Shown piece after piece: positions 44,005-56,813 of a stretch of DNA of 64,000 nt. Source of the stretch: Purpureocillium takamizusanense (lineage: Eukaryota > Ascomycota > Sordariomycetes > Hypocreales > Ophiocordycipitaceae). The position numbers were made by a program, and so were the translations under genes. Location: NCBI RefSeq assembly GCF_022605165.1, contig NC_063069.1, positions 2,480,001 to 2,544,000 on the forward strand. Reading direction: 5' to 3'. Every line of letters starts with the position of its first letter. Positions within the stretch are counted from its first letter, which is position 1. Below the pieces are notes generated by a model. It made no database searches, was not told where the DNA came from, and saw only the letters and a program-made list of their open reading frames with translations.

Positions 44005-46514
44005 ATGCCTGTCGCGGTCGCCCACTCGCACCGCCCCACCACAAAGGTGTCGCACAAGCCCTTCAAGTCCAAGGCTGCCTCCAAGCACGAGCTGAGAGAC
44101 CGTGCCAAGGGTATGTCCCCGAGCTCAGCCTGCTCGTCGTTCCGTCTAACGCCATGACTTCAGGCAAGGTCCCCAACGAGCGCGGCCAGCGGAAGACGCC
44201 GCATCAGCAAGTTATGTCCAAGTTCGACCGCCGCAACCAGGCCAAGCAGGCCCGCCTCTCCAAGCACAAGGAGCACCTCAAGGAGAACTCCATCTTCTCC
44301 GGCCGCGACGGTGCCCCTCGCGTCGTTGCCGTTCTTCCCCTTTGCGCCGACGGCGACGCCAAGGCCGCTGTCCGGGAGCTCAATGGCAGCCTCGACATCG
44401 AAGCCGACGTCCGCGACGGCAACTTCCGGGTCACGGTCGACCGCTTCAAGCAAAAGCTTCACTATGTCCCGCTCAAGAGGGACCTGAGCGCCTGCCTCGA
44501 TGCCGCCCGCGTCGCCGACTTTGTCGTCGTCGTCTTGTCCGCCGACGAGGAGGTCGACGCGCTAGGAGAGCTCATCCTGCGCAGCGTCGAGAGCCAGGGC
44601 CTGTCCACCCTCTTCACCATCGTCCAGCACCTAGACAAGGTGGAGCCTGCCAAGCAGAAGCAGGCGGTCGTGACCTCGCTCAAGTCTTTCATCACGCACT
44701 TTCACCCGGAGCAGGAAAAGGTGTACAGCCTCGATAACCGACAAGAGTGCGCCAACTTGGTGCGCTCACTCTGCAGCACGACACCCAAGGGCATCCGATG
44801 GAGAGACGACAGGAGCTGGATGCTGGCCGAGGACGTCAAGTTTGCATACCACGACTCGGATCCCACCATCATCACCGGCGTAGTGCGCGGACGGGGTTTA
44901 AAGGCGGACCGCCTGGTCCAGATCGGCGACTGGGGCACCTATCAGATTCAAAAGATTGTTGCCGCGCCGCTGCCGAGGACGACCAAGAAGGGCGAGGACG
45001 CGACGGTCGAGGCCGGCGCGGAGACGCTGCTCGAGGAGCCGACGGCGGACCAGGACGATTTGGATGAGCTGGCGCCCGACGATGTCGTCATGGACGCCGA
45101 CGACGACGAGGACGGCGCCATGTCTACCATCACCGGAAGCAAAAAGGGCGTCTTGCTTGATGATCACCACTACTTTACCGACGAGGAAGAGGAGGCGCGC
45201 AAGGTCAAGAAGCGCGTACCTAAGGGCACGTCCAACTATCAGGCTGCGTGGTACCTGGACGACGTTTCCGATTCGGGCTCGGACATGGAGGACGTCGAAA
45301 TGGACGACGGCAAGGATGAGGACGAGGAAGTCGGTGCAGAGGATGGCATCGAGGGATATGCCCAACCGGAGCCGACCGAGGCCGGGCCGTCAGAGTACCC
45401 GCAATCAGAGATGATGGAGGAGCTCGACGAGAACGAGGACGCTGAGCAGCTCAAGCAGTACCGCGCGCGGAAGCGTGACGAGGTCGAGGACGACAAGGAG
45501 TTCCCCGACGAGATCGAGCTGCATCCCCACGTGCTGGCGCGAGAGCGGCTAGCCCGGTACCGCGGCCTGAAGAGCCTCCGGACAAGCCCCTGGCAGGAGG
45601 ATGAGGACCGCGCCCACGAGCCCGAGGACTGGCGGCGGCTGCTGCAGATCCCCGACTACAACGCGTCCCGGTCAAAGTCGATCAGGGAGGCGCTGGTAGG
45701 CGGCGTCGAGCCCGGTGCGCGGGTGCACGTCTACATCAAGGGCGTCCCGGCCGCCATGGAGAAGACGTACGACCCGAGCTGCCCCGTCACGCTCTTCTCG
45801 CTCCTGCGGCACGAGAACAAGAAGACGGCGGTCAACTACCTGTTCAACCTGAGCTCCGACTACACCAGGTCGGTCAAGTCCAAGGAGGAGCTGATCGTGC
45901 AGTGCGGCCCGCGCAGGATGGTCATCAAGCCTGTCCTCTCGCAGTCGGGCTCGACGCCCAACGACGTGCACAAGTTTTGCCGGTACGTGCACCCTGGGCA
46001 GTCGGTCATCGCGACCTTCATGGGCCCGGTAACGTGGGGCGCGGTCCCGGCCATGTTTTTCAAGAGGACGGTGCCGGGCGCCGCCGCGTCTGGGAACGAG
46101 GAGGAAGAGGAGGCGGACGTGGGCCTCAAGCTTATCGGCACTGGCACGGCGCTGCCGCCATCGACGGCGAGGGTGGTGGCCAAACGGGTGATCCTCACGG
46201 GCCACCCGTACCACATTCACAAGAAGATCGTGACGGTGCGGTACATGTTCTTCAACCGCGAGGACGTGGAGTGGTTCAAGGCGATGCCGCTGTGGACGCG
46301 GCGCGGCCGGAGCGGGTACATCAAGGAGCCGCTGGGCACGCACGGCTACTTCAAGGCGACGTTTGACGGGCGCATCAACCCTCAGGACGCGGTCGGCGTG
46401 AGCCTCTACAAGCGCGTCTGGCCGCGCGAGTCGGAGCCCGTCAGGGGGCGGCTGCTGGAGGCGGTCGACGCGGGTGCGCAGAAGGAGGATAGCGAAGATG
46501 TCATGATGGAATGA
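44005..46514 (+). CDS. tsr1: Ribosome biogenesis protein Tsr1
   Basis: Predicted as join(44005..44110, 44164..46514), 818 aa. Tsr1 is a GTPase-like, catalytically dead factor that holds the pre-40S subunit during late maturation and export. The basic N-terminus (MPVAVAHSHRPTTKVSHKPFKSKAASKHELR) is typical. Then come the GTPase-fold region (APRVVAVLPLCADGDAKAAV, DFVVVVLSADEEVDALGE), the AARP2CN domain (KGIRWRDDRSWMLAEDV, VVRGRGLKADRLVQIGDWG), a long acidic middle (SDMEDVEMDDGKDEDEE) and the conserved C-terminal region (FSLLRHENKKTAVNYLF, FCRYVHPGQSVIATFMGPV, KKIVTVRYMFFNREDVEWFKA, GYFKATFDGRINPQDAV). There is no P-loop GKS, as expected for Tsr1 and unlike Bms1. The single 53-nt intron splits a Gly codon. 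Convergent with ureG, with 204 bp between stops. Confidence 0.97.
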
Positions 46515-46718
46515 ACGACTTGATGGACACATATAGACGCATATACCAAAAGACGTGTGGATTCGACAGGGAGATATGTCTTGATCGTTGGCCATGATTC
46601 ATACTTTTTTCTTCTTCTTTCTCTTCCGGCTTTTTCCCCCTCTCCTTCCTTCCCGTATCCAGGTCATACTATGTGTGACGTGTTTTGTGCGTCAAGCCTG
46701 CTACTGCTGCTGCTGCTC

Positions 46719-47848
46719 CTACTTCTTCAGCGCGTCCAGCCCCTCGGTCGGTCGCGGCCCGCCCTTGCTCTTCCGCTCCTCCTCAGCGCCGCTGGCCTTC
46801 CACGCGCTCAGGATCAAGTTGACGATGTGGTCGACGCCGACGCCCTTCTTGACCTGGGCGAAGACGGTGGGCCCGCCCTCGCGCATCTTGCGGGCGTCGC
46901 GCTCCATGACGCCGAGGTCGGCGCCCACCAGCTCGGCCAGGTCCGTCTTGTTGACGACGAGGAGGTCACTTTGGGTGATGCCGGGCCCGCCCTTGCGTGG
47001 CACCTTGTCGCCGCCGCTCACGTCGATGACGTAGATGATGAAGTCGGCGAGCTCGCGCGAGTAGTTGGCGGCGAGGTTGTCGCCGCCCGACTCGATGAGC
47101 AAGAGGTCGGTCCCGCCGTCGATGAAGCGCGCGTGCAGGTCCTCGAGCGCGGCGAGGTTGGCGGAAATGTCCTCGCGCACGGCGGCGTGCGGGCAGCCGC
47201 CCGTCTCGATGGCGCGGATGCGCTCCGGCGGGAGGGCGGCGTGGCGCGTCAGGAACTCCGCGTCCTCGCGCGTGAAGATGTCGTTGGTCACGGCCGCGAG
47301 GGAGTACCTTTCGCGCAGCGCGAGGCAGAGCGCCAGCATGAGCGCCGTCTTGCCGGAGCCGACGGGTCTAGAGGAGGGGTGCGTGGTGTTTATCTGTCAG
47401 TCAGCCCGCCGACGGTTCATCATCATCATCTTCTTCTTCTTCTTCTTCTTCTTCTTCTTCTTCTTCTTCTTCTTCTTCTTCATTGCACCCCGAGGGCTAG
47501 CCGCCCCAGCTCCCCCTTCCCCCCTCTCCCTTTCTCCCTTTTCCGACGATTGTCTTTTTTTGCGGGGGGAGACCGGGAAGAGCCGAGTCCTCCTTTCGAT
47601 GCGGGAACCTCGGCCAGGGGATCAAGCGGGGGATATTATATACAACCAAGGCACATACACACAAGCACACACACACGCACACGCACACGTACGTACCCTC
47701 CGATTCCGATGGTAAAGGCCCGCTCGGACCAGTTGCGCCCCTCGACGATGGGCATCTCGCGGCCGACGTAGCTGCCCGGCCCGTCGAGAATCTCGTGCGA
47801 GTGACCGTGCTCCTGGGCGTTGAAGCCGACTGCACCCTCGTGTGAGTG

Positions 47849-47879
<31 letters not shown>

Positions 47880-47902
47880 TTGTGGGCGTGCGTGTGAGAC
47901 AT
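46719..47902 (-). CDS. ureG: Urease accessory GTPase UreG
   Basis: Predicted as complement(join(46719..47367, 47697..47902)), 284 aa. UreG is a SIMIBI GTPase that delivers nickel to urease with UreD and UreF. The N-terminus is a His-rich extension ([10 protein letters not shown], an eight-Gly run, ASHSHEG, EHGHSHE), which likely binds nickel, as in plant and fungal UreG. The catalytic core shows [18 protein letters not shown] (P-loop), [28 protein letters not shown], the metal-site [15 protein letters not shown] with its Cys-Pro-His, [17 protein letters not shown] and [18 protein letters not shown]. The 329-nt intron cuts the P-loop between GIGG and PVGSGKT and is the longest intron in the window; it holds a TTC triplet run and an AC run. 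The presence of UreG implies a nickel-dependent urease elsewhere. Confidence 0.95.
47430..47481. repeat. TTC triplet microsatellite within ureG intron
   Basis: About 17 uninterrupted TTC triplets (GAA on the transcribed gene strand) inside the single ureG intron, with CATCAT triplets just before. Confidence 0.95.
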
Positions 47903-49212
47903 GGCGACTTGCCGGCCGACTGACTGGCTGACGGGAACTGACCGGCGATATGCGCGTCGGAGCGGTCGGAGGGTTGTGCGTGAGGGGGAGAGGCCGAATT
48001 CCCTGCCCCAGCTCAGCTCAGCTCAGCTCAGCTCAGGTGCTGCTGCTGTACAACCCGTGGGGAGAAGGGCCAAGGCGGTAGGAAACGAAGAAGAGGAATG
48101 AGGCAGGCAGCAGAAGTGTAAAAAGAAGAAGAAAAAAAAGGGAAGAAGGAGGGGAGAGAAGCTCCGTCAGGGTCGACGCCTAGTTCTGCGGAAGCTTGCT
48201 TCTTCTTATCGTGGCCCGCAGATCGGTGGCGGCGTTGTTAACGTTAGCACGTAGTGGGGGAGGGGTCGCCGTCGTCGTCGTCGTCGCCGGCCGCGGGACG
48301 GTAAAGTCACATAGTACTCTTCCTTCTTGTACTGTACCTCAGTAAAGGGTTCTGACAGCTAGCTAGGTAGCTAGCTAGCCAGCCGGTGCATGTATGTATA
48401 TTCTCTCCATCCGATGGGGAAACATGGTTCTCGATGACACTGAGCTCCCAAAGCCGCTCGCTCACTCACGCACTTTGCGTGGGCACCTCCCTATTCGCAC
48501 CGACTGCCTGGACCTCTCTTGCCTCCCTTAGCCTCTTCACCGCAGCCGATGCGGCCGCAAAAGTCACCGGTATGGTTGCCTTGGAGCTTGTGAGAGAGCT
48601 CGTTCGCCGAGCCCATTTGGCCCGGGGTGTGGGTGGCTGAGGTACAAGTTCGTACGTAGCTAGTTACTAGGTAGTACTAGCAATTGGAACCCCCCCCCCA
48701 CGATGGCCGGCGGCCGGATCCGAAGCAAGAGAGAGAAGAGCTAAGAGCGCAGTATCCCTCCGTGCATTCGTTGACGGGGCCCGAAATGATGAGACCCGAC
48801 CCAAGCAGCCTGCCATTGGTCTGCAAGGGAGCGAGACGCCCGGCCAAACGCACGATTCGCGTGAACCACTTGTCGTCAGGAAAGAAGACGTCACTTGTCT
48901 CGAACCCGTGTGTGCTGGCACTGCCCTTTTGACGAACCCGAGGCAGCCCGCAAGACACTTTCGCCGAAATGTCGTTGGCCGCCACCGAGGCATGGCTTCA
49001 CACGCCTACTTGTAGTAGAATGACCCGGCGCAAGCCGCCTGCGAGCAGCAGCACGCCCCCGAGTTAGTCCAGGTCTTAAAAGGCACGGCTACCGGTCTGG
49101 GCCAGTCGCCAAGAATGTCTCGCGTGTCTTGCAAGATCGTCATGTACAGAATCTTCCACATGTCTACTACTAGTACAAGGCCATGTCCTCATGCCGGCCG
49201 CGCCCCAACGCC
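47903..49212. other. Intergenic upstream of ureG
   Basis: Contains the ureG promoter and the 3' region of the uL24m gene. Features: five AGCTC units near 48011-48037, CTAGCTAG/AGGTAG sequence near 48357-48378, and TACTAGGTAGTACTA near 48665-48680. No convincing gene. Confidence 0.55.
48011..48037. repeat. AGCTC pentamer repeat
   Basis: Five tandem copies of a five-base AGCTC unit about 110 bases upstream of the ureG start; the unit is part of a GAGCT-type palindrome. Confidence 0.85.
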
Positions 49213-50399
49213 TCACTGAGGCCCCGGCGCAGGCGACGTCCCCTCCGAGACCTCGGACACGCCGGCCTGCTCCAGCGCCGCCGCCTTCTTTTGCGCCATG
49301 ATCTGGCCCAGCTTCTCCAGCATCTCCACGCTGAGCTCGGGCTCGCCCTGCGAGTCGCGAATCTCTCGCTGCATCTCGTGGAACTCCTGCAGAGGCGTCT
49401 GCATCAACCTGGCAGCGTCATCTTGTCCAGCCTCAATAGCCTCCAGCGTGTTCTTCTCCTCGATGTACCAGGGCTCATGCCTAGTACGGAACCTCGAGTA
49501 CTTGTTTCGCAGCTCGTCCACCACCCCCTCCGGCATGGGTGGCGCCAGCAGACCGTAGTGAAATGTGCGGTCCTCGACCTGATCCCGGACCGTGTCGGCG
49601 GGCATGGCCTCGTACTCGGGGGCCTCGACCTCGGGCCAAGGGATCACGACGTTGATACCCGGCACCAGCCGATCCCACTTCTTGCCGTACTCCCAGCGGT
49701 CCAGCGTCATGTTGTCCGACTGCATGTTCGGCGGCACGGCCTTGAGCTGGTTGATGATCACGTCGCGAGTGACGCCCGTCTCGGGGTTCCGTATGGGATA
49801 GACGAGCCGGATGGAGTTGATGGATATGGGCATCGCTTGTGACCGCGCAGGATTGCCAAACATGCCGACTGCAAGCGCCTAGATGGGGGCTACCGTCAGT
49901 ATTCCGTATTTCACCAGTCCCCAAACTTTCAAGCAAGGCCTACCCTGTGGTGCGTTTCTAAAGTGACGGTGCCGTTCCCTGCGTGGACCGCCTTGATCCT
50001 GTCGATTTTGCCCTTATCGGGCCCGTCCATGATGACAACGCGGTCCTGCGGCGCGAGGTTGAGTTGCTTCACACCCCCGGCCCAGGCGCACCGCTGCTCA
50101 ACGACCCTTGGCGGGAGCTGGTACAGCCCATAGTTGGACCAGTCCTGCCGTGCGTTCTCCGTGAAGGCGCCGTAGTTGTTGAAGCCCAGGTCGCGCTTAG
50201 GCGCCAGGGGCCCCATCTCCCAGTCTTCCTGCCGCGCACGCTTCGCATCCTTGAGATTCTGCCTGACCTCGGAGACGGCGGCCTGCAGCGTCTGGCGATT
50301 GCGTATCCGGGTGTCGATGGCCTCCTGGTTGACTCGCTGTCGTGCGCGGCGGCCGGCCTGGCGCTGTGCCTGAGCGGTTCGCTTGAAAAGCTTCTGCAT
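49213..50399 (-). CDS. mrpl40: Mitochondrial 54S ribosomal protein uL24m
   Basis: Predicted as complement(join(49213..49878, 49944..50399)), 373 aa. The N-terminus (MQKLFKRTAQAQRQAGRRARQRV) is Arg/Lys/Gln-rich and lacks acidic residues, as expected for a mitochondrial targeting region. The KOW motif near residues 125-150 reads QDRVVIMDGPDKGKIDRIKAVHAGNGTVTLE, the ribosomal L24 hallmark. The rest (MPISINSIRLVYPIRNPETGVTRDVII, DRWEYGKKWDRLVPGINVVIPWPEVE, TRHEPWYIEEKNTLEAIEAGQDDAARLMQTPLQE) matches the extended fungal mitochondrial uL24 (yeast Mrpl40). The single 65-nt intron is in phase 0 between HHR and ALAVG. The C-terminus is Ala/Pro-rich. Confidence 0.9.
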
Positions 50400-53300
50400 G
50401 GTGGACCGGCCGCTAGGTCAATTGGCTCGTCCTGCCGTGTGGGAGTCGAGTCTGGCCGGCGCCCGTCGTGTGGGAGTTGGGCTGTAGGGCGCTGCAGTCG
50501 ACGATCGCGTGCGTCGAGATTCGAGAGGCTTGCTGGACCGGCCTGGAAATTCTCATTGGAGCTGCGGAATTAGCCGTCACGGTGCAAGGACTTGACATGT
50601 CGGGTTTTCACACGGTGCTGTCAAACGATATAGGGTAGGCAACTTATGAGGACGCTTCTCCTGCGCGCAGATGACGAACGAGCCCCTACGCGTAACGCCA
50701 GACACCATCTAGAGAAGGCTCATAATGATGCCCAGTATGATGGTGGGATTCCAGTGGAAATTGCATCATAGTCCTGCACGCCCACTGCCTGCCATTACAC
50801 CGCTGGCTCCGAGTCGCACGGATTTCAATGACGGCGTGCAGCCCGACATCTCCATGGCCCTTCTCCTACGTGACGCACCTCTCAATTGACAGACAGAGCA
50901 CGTGCAATCATTCTTGCGCTGGACTCTCACAGGACTCAATCTCACTGCACTGCATCACATTCGCCAATAAAACGGCCGAGTGCCATCCTTTCTCGTATCC
51001 AGCAGGACTCAGCGTCATCGTGGCGCATCACGTGCGGCCAAGGCCCGTGTTTCGCTGGCAAAGTCCTGCGGCCTCCTGATGATGTGAGGCGCATCTAGGA
51101 CTTTGGAGGCCCCAGCGCGGGGCACGGCAAACGATGCCTTGGCCTGGCGAGATCGATCCATCATGCGGGCGTGGCGAGTCGGGACGCAACGCCAGTGCCA
51201 CAGCAGAGCTTCTGGGCCCAGTGCTACCTGGGCAACGGCCAGAGAGAGAGAGAGAGAGCCTGATAAGGTGGCAACCGAGCAATCGCAGGATGCAAACGGT
51301 CCGCATCGCGGAACGCGTTTTTGCATGTGTTTGTGTGTCGATGGTCCTTCCCTGTGACCAGGGTGTGCCGTGCTCCCCATGCGTACTGCACGTACTTGGT
51401 CCTGCCTTGTTGGAGAGACAACAGCCAACTGCAGCGACGGCCGCGTCGGCGACCCGACGGCAGCGACGTCCATTGCCTGTCCACAGCGGTCCCTGGTCCC
51501 CAGGCGGAGTCGTCATGGGGCGGTCTGGGCTTGGTCGCCGACGAGCACGATGACTCCGTATTCTACTTACCGACTCGTAAGGTATGTACGTCCTTGCTGC
51601 GTAAGGTAAGATAGGTACAACTGTTTTGCCGCCTCGCACGAGGGCATCCTACCTTATGATTAGGGTACCTCAGTACGGAGTACGCCTACGTAGGACGGAG
51701 GCTCGCCGGTCTGCTTTGCCCGCCTCGGCCTGAGCTGTCGGTGTGACGGCGCACGACAGCTGCGCGCCTCGGCGCCGCTTGGGGAGCGGCGCTGTATCTC
51801 GTTGATTAGTACTTGATGCTGCAGCGAGGTGCCATATACGTTACTATTACTGCCTAGGTATACTCCTGTAGGCACTGACTGTTGTTGCGGTGGAGCTGCC
51901 CCATGTGTGCAAGAGCTTCATCCGGAGTTCCATTAAATCGGTCGACAAACCACCAAGTAGGTGGCGATCGCACTACGCTAGCCTGGTGTTGGGCGTTTCC
52001 AGGGCCTGCGCCGTCGCCCACTTTATTCTCAGGGCTTCATCCTAGATCCCAAGGCCCGTCGTGGGGGGTTGCTCAGCTGCAGTGGCACAGCGTCCCCCTC
52101 GAGGCGCTGAGGTGTGCTGTGCTCTTGCCTGCCCTGCAGTAATGAATGAATGTCCGGGCCTGCGCAAATCACGCCAGGACGTGCCGGCGTAGGCAGGGCT
52201 CCATCCCCCCATCCTTGGGAGTTCGCTGTTGCCCCACCAATCTTCAGTGACCAAGATGGAAGGAACAGGCAGAACCTTGAAAGCTTGGGACTGGCGGCCG
52301 CAGCTTCCCACCCCCCACAGCCTCCGATATGGGATGGCATCCATTGGCATGGCACTGCCCTGCTGCTCGCTTGCTGCGACGACGACTGCGAGGAGCAACT
52401 CGTCGTGCACTAAACTAACTGGCTGGGCGGAGGCCGACAGGGCAAGGCATTTGGCATCCATTCGTCTGTCTGTCCGTTGGACGGCCACGGTTGAATTGAC
52501 CGGCTTTCGCGCCCCCCGGTGCTTCGTAGGTTTGATGGCGATCCCTGGCTGCAGGCCAGTCCCGCGGTGCCAGAAGACCTGCATCGCATATAATCAGCCG
52601 CCACTCCAGCGTTGCCGAGGACCAATATGCCGGCGCTGCAGATGAATTGGCCAGCGCACCTTGTAGTGACAAACAAAGCGTCTTTGTCCCCAACAGGTAG
52701 GTAGAAACGTGCCCCCCTGCCTACGACTAAAGGTACAGGTAGATACAGTACCTACGTGAAGCTTCACAGAAACGCGGCGGCGGGCCAGAACCAACGGCCG
52801 CTTCAGTGAACGAGTCCCGTCCTGCTGCTCCTCCAGTGTACCTGCGGGCAGGCAGTGCAGGCTGGAACATGATGGACGTGAGTGAGGCAGGGCAGTCGGG
52901 TAGGTGGCACGGTTCCATTGACGAGGTGACGACGGAAGCAGGTACCGGGTACTTTGTACTTGGGAGGCGCCTCGGGCGGGCCTGGCTGCCTCAGGAAAAG
53001 GAGACGACGGCGTGGTTTGTCTCCAGGCTGCGGGTCCCCCATGGTCAAGCCAGGCACACAGTCCCTTGGACCCGAGCTAGCCCCCGTTGTTAGCAGACAG
53101 GTACATCAACGGCGCGGGGCATGCGACGAGATACCCGGACGGTACCGGGGCGTATCCCCCCGTGAGCCGCCTTCCCGTCCCCATTTCACATTTCAGGCCC
53201 TCTGCGTTGAAGCCCCTCCATCTTCATTGGGTGTTCGAGGTGCCTGACACGGGTCCCACGGGCAACCGCCCCAGGCCGCTCCCCTCTCTCTTCCACCGCC

Positions 53301-53888
53301 CGTCTGCCTGCCCCAGCTTACCAGGTTGTGAGGTGCGCAGCACAGCGCACACTGCACTGCACAGCAGCACTGGGGCGCCCACTACAGTTCCAATTCCAAG
53401 GTTCCATTCTCCAGCTGTCCCGTCGCGCCCAAGGCGAACACGCCCGGGCCTGGCTGGACAGGGCTGCCCCCCTCCCTAACGCTCCTATCAGCACAGCGTC
53501 AAGCAACAAGCACAAAGTACTAGTGACAAAGGCCGCGAGGCCCCAACCTAGCAGCCACTCCCCGCCCGCCAGCCTGCCCGGCCCAGGGCCAGGTCCAGGT
53601 CCAGGTCCAGCCAGGTCCTAGTCCAGCGCACGCGCAGAGGGCCACCACCACTCCAGTCAAGTAGCCCAGCCAGCCCAGCCCAGCCGAGCAGCGAGCCCGT
53701 CCATTCTCTGCCACCCACCGTCACCATCCACCAGACCCGTTTCCCCCTTCTGACGTCCGTCCTCTTTCTTCCTCCATCCACCACCGCCTCCCAGTTTGTC
53801 CTGCCCTCGTGCATCCCCAAGCCGCCAACGCCCTCGCTCTTCGTCGTCGCGCCTCGCATTCATCGTCATCTCGACACAAGCACATACC
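50400..53888. other. Long intergenic region upstream of rho1
   Basis: 3.5 kb between divergent starts of uL24m and rho1. Many TACCTA/AGGTAC motifs (51575-51690, 51855, 52696-52755). A short CCAGGT repeat occurs at about 53588-53612. The 53650-53888 part is C/T-rich and probably the long 5' leader of rho1, a frequent property of Rho1 genes. No open frame shows a domain. Confidence 0.55.
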
Positions 53889-55082
53889 ATGGCTGAGATC
53901 CGCCGAAAGCTCGTCATCGTCGGCGACGGTGCCTGCGGTAAAACCTGCTTGTTGATGTGAGTACCTAGCTCAGCTCGTCTCCGCCACCTCCCCGAGTCGT
54001 AATCACAGCCCGCTCGCTCGTATCTCGCACGACCGCCTCCGCTCGAGATGCCATCGCCAAAGCCTGCCTCCCCTTGCCACTGGTCGTTTTACTGACGTTT
54101 CTGCAGTGTTTTCTCCAAGGGAACCTTCCCCGAGGTAAGAATTGGCCAAACGTCGAGCCCCTGCCTGCCCGCTTGCCTGCCTGCCTGCCTGTTACCGATT
54201 CTCCACCCGCCGACCGCCGCGCCGCCTCAAAAAGGAGTAACACAACGTCTTGGAAGCCAACGCAGCCCATGGCATCGGCCATTTCGCGCTTGGCTTCTGC
54301 GGCGGGCTGGGGCTTGCGATAGCATCGTCGTCTGGGCGGAATTTGCTGATGCTGGCGATGCAGGTCTATGTCCCCACCGTCTTCGAGAACTATGTCGCCG
54401 ATGTCGAGGTTGATGGCAAGCACGTCGAGCTGGCCCTGTGGGATACGGCTGGCCAAGAAGACTACGACCGTCTCCGACCCCTTTCGTACCCCGATTCTCA
54501 CGTCATTCTGATCTGCTTCGCGATCGACTCGCCCGACTCCCTCGACAACGTCCAGGAAAAGGTACGGTGTTCCTCCTGTCACTGCTGCTGCCCGCACAGC
54601 GAGGCGTACGTGCAGGCAACGATTCAACTGCTAACGCCCGTGCCTTGCTTGTAGTGGATCTCTGAAGTCCTTCACTTCTGCCAGGGCCTGCCGATCATCC
54701 TGGTCGGCTGCAAGAAGGATCTGCGATACGACCCCAAGGTCACCGAGGAGCTGCGCAAGACTAGCCAGAAGCCCGTCACTGCCGAAGAGGTAAGCACCGA
54801 ATTGTTCATTGCTCTCGTGCCCACGTCAGATGCTGTCGCTCTCAATGAGCCCAGTCCCCCTCTGCAATTTCTGGCACGGACGGTTTACGTATCGTTGCGA
54901 TGCTAATGTCGTTGTTCATCCAGGGTGAGGAGGTTCGCAAGAAGATCGATGCCTACAAGTACCTCGAGTGCTCGGCCAAGACCAACGAGGGCGTCCGCGA
55001 GGTGTTCGAGCATGCCACGCGTGCAGCTCTGCTCTCGCGCAGCAACCGCAAGATCAGCCACAAGAAGTGCCTTGTTTTGTAA
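53889..55082 (+). CDS. rho1: Rho1 GTPase
   Basis: Predicted as join(53889..53956, 54107..54134, 54364..54561, 54655..54789, 54924..55082), 195 aa. Rho1 governs cell wall glucan synthesis, the Pkc1 integrity pathway and actin polarity. All GTPase motifs are present: P-loop [11 protein letters not shown] (from residue 12), switch I with [18 protein letters not shown], switch [21 protein letters not shown], Rho insert region ([37 protein letters not shown]) and [13 protein letters not shown]. It ends with a basic tail and CLVL, a CaaX box whose last Leu predicts geranylgeranylation. Sequence and size identify Rho1 rather than Cdc42 or Rac. The third exon start uses the acceptor at 54361-54363; the second exon is only 28 nt. 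Intron positions after the first exons fall inside the effector region. Nothing is unusual apart from a long leader. Confidence 0.97.
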
Positions 55083-56813
55083 GGCGGGGGTTGTCGACCG
55101 GGATCGAGCCCGTCCATAACAAACACAGCAACCTGTTTCTTTATTCGCATCCATCGGTCACCCTTGTAATGCAATCAATCGTCTTTCCAGTCCACGCTCA
55201 ATTCTGGCCGGGGTTGTTCGGATGACAGGCAGGGTTTGGGACGGTCCCGACGGTGCGGGCCCAGCGTGCCTATGGCAAGATTTTCAAAGTTTGGGGTTTG
55301 ATACCGTCTCGTCGACGCCTCGCTTAGCCGGTTTGACTCGGGCCCGCCTCGTCGGCTTGCCTGCGCGTAACGAGTGCTCACTGTTCGATATCCCCGGGGG
55401 GCTGCCAGCCTGCCCTCTCGTTCCGCGTGGACTGGGAACGCAAGGACGGCTCGGGCCGCGGCGGCGTGTTGCGCGCCTGCGTCATCTGGAGGAGTGGGCT
55501 CGATGCCATTGTTTTATGTATCTGTTGCGTAACGGAGAGATGGGCCTGAGACTTGGGATGTGTTTGTTTTGTTCTGCAGCGGCCTGGGGAGACAGAGGAG
55601 AAAGCGATCGGACAGCGGGATGGAGACTGTAGTGGATTTGCCGCCTGTTGGGAAGTGCCGGGATTCGAGGCACGCCGATGACGGCTGCATACATCTGTTT
55701 TTATTTGTCTTGGGGCCGTCGTTTACACTTTGCTTAGTTGCGTTATTGTGCTTGTGTCGTTGGGACTTTGTGTGTTTGATGGTAGTGCATGCATGTTGCT
55801 GTTAGTCTCGACCCTCTCTCCTTCTGTAGCTGCTGGGCCGTGTTGGTGACTTAGACAGCAGGACGGAGCATCAATAGTAAAGCTGGACTTTGTGGTATCA
55901 GACGGTGTGCTTGTGTGAGGGATGCGGGCCCAACAGAATGCACTTGGTGGTGTCTTGTCTGTGAATGTCCGTTGAGGGAGGGACCAGTGATGAGGCTCGA
56001 GACAAGGCCGACGTAGTCGTGTTTGCAGCATGAATACATTAGGCGGCTCTACGTGGACGAGTGAGTGTACCTGCTTCTACACCAACGAAACCACCCGAAT
56101 CAAATCAGCCCCGGGACCATCCAAAGACCTGCAAGACCTGCTGGAGTCGTTGCGCCCCCGATGCGGCACGATCTAGCGCCCTGCCCGAAAAGTCGAGTCT
56201 CTCCTGCCCCAGCCACCGCCGCTATCACTGCCGCCGCCGCCGCCGTCTTGATCCTTGTCGTCATCCTCATCACTATCGTCGTCGTCGTTTGTCATCGTCA
56301 CATCATCACCATCCTCTCGTTCCCTCGAACTCGGGCCCCTCCCCCCTCGCCCGTGGGGTACCACCGTAGGGATGGATAAGCCGCACGAGCGGGGTGGGTA
56401 GCAGCCACCGAACCGGCTGGTCGGGTTTCTTCAGTTAGGGCACGTCTACGTATGGGCACGGTTAGAAATGCGATAGATTCTCGGTGTGTGTGTGTGTGTG
56501 TGTTTTGGGCCTGCCCCCTGACCCTTCGCTCGGGTGCGCTGTCGTCGAGGTAGGTGGGGTGTTGGCGGGCATTCATACGGAGAGCATGTCTTGGGGGGAG
56601 GGAAGGGTAATGGATGGGAACTGCATGGGAAGAGCGAGGCGAGACACACAGGGGCGGGAGAAGAGGTGAGGCGAGGGGAGAGACGGGCGATGAGCATGTA
56701 TTATGCTGCGGGAAGGATCGAGATGGGGAGGGGGTGGGAGTGGAGGATCGAGAGAGAGAGGGGGACGGAGAGAGAGGGATAGGGAGAGAGAAAGAAGGTT
56801 GAGAGAGACTCAC
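55083..56813. other. 3' region of rho1 and tail of a Cys-rich ORF
   Basis: The first ~700 bases are G/T-rich and AT-richer than average, compatible with a long rho1 3' UTR. The 56060-56813 part contains CGC/TCG triplets (56216-56300), a GT run near 56483-56501 and A/G-rich sequence near 56740-56800; the remaining exons of the small Cys-rich gene may lie here. No other gene. Confidence 0.5.

Noticed and set aside
42823..44157. 444-codon plus-strand open frame across utp7
   Set aside because: Antisense shadow of the Utp7 exon that runs into the tsr1 first exon; no conserved domain.
46557..47771. 404-codon plus-strand open frame over ureG
   Set aside because: Antisense of UreG with a poly-Leu part coming from the TTC repeat.
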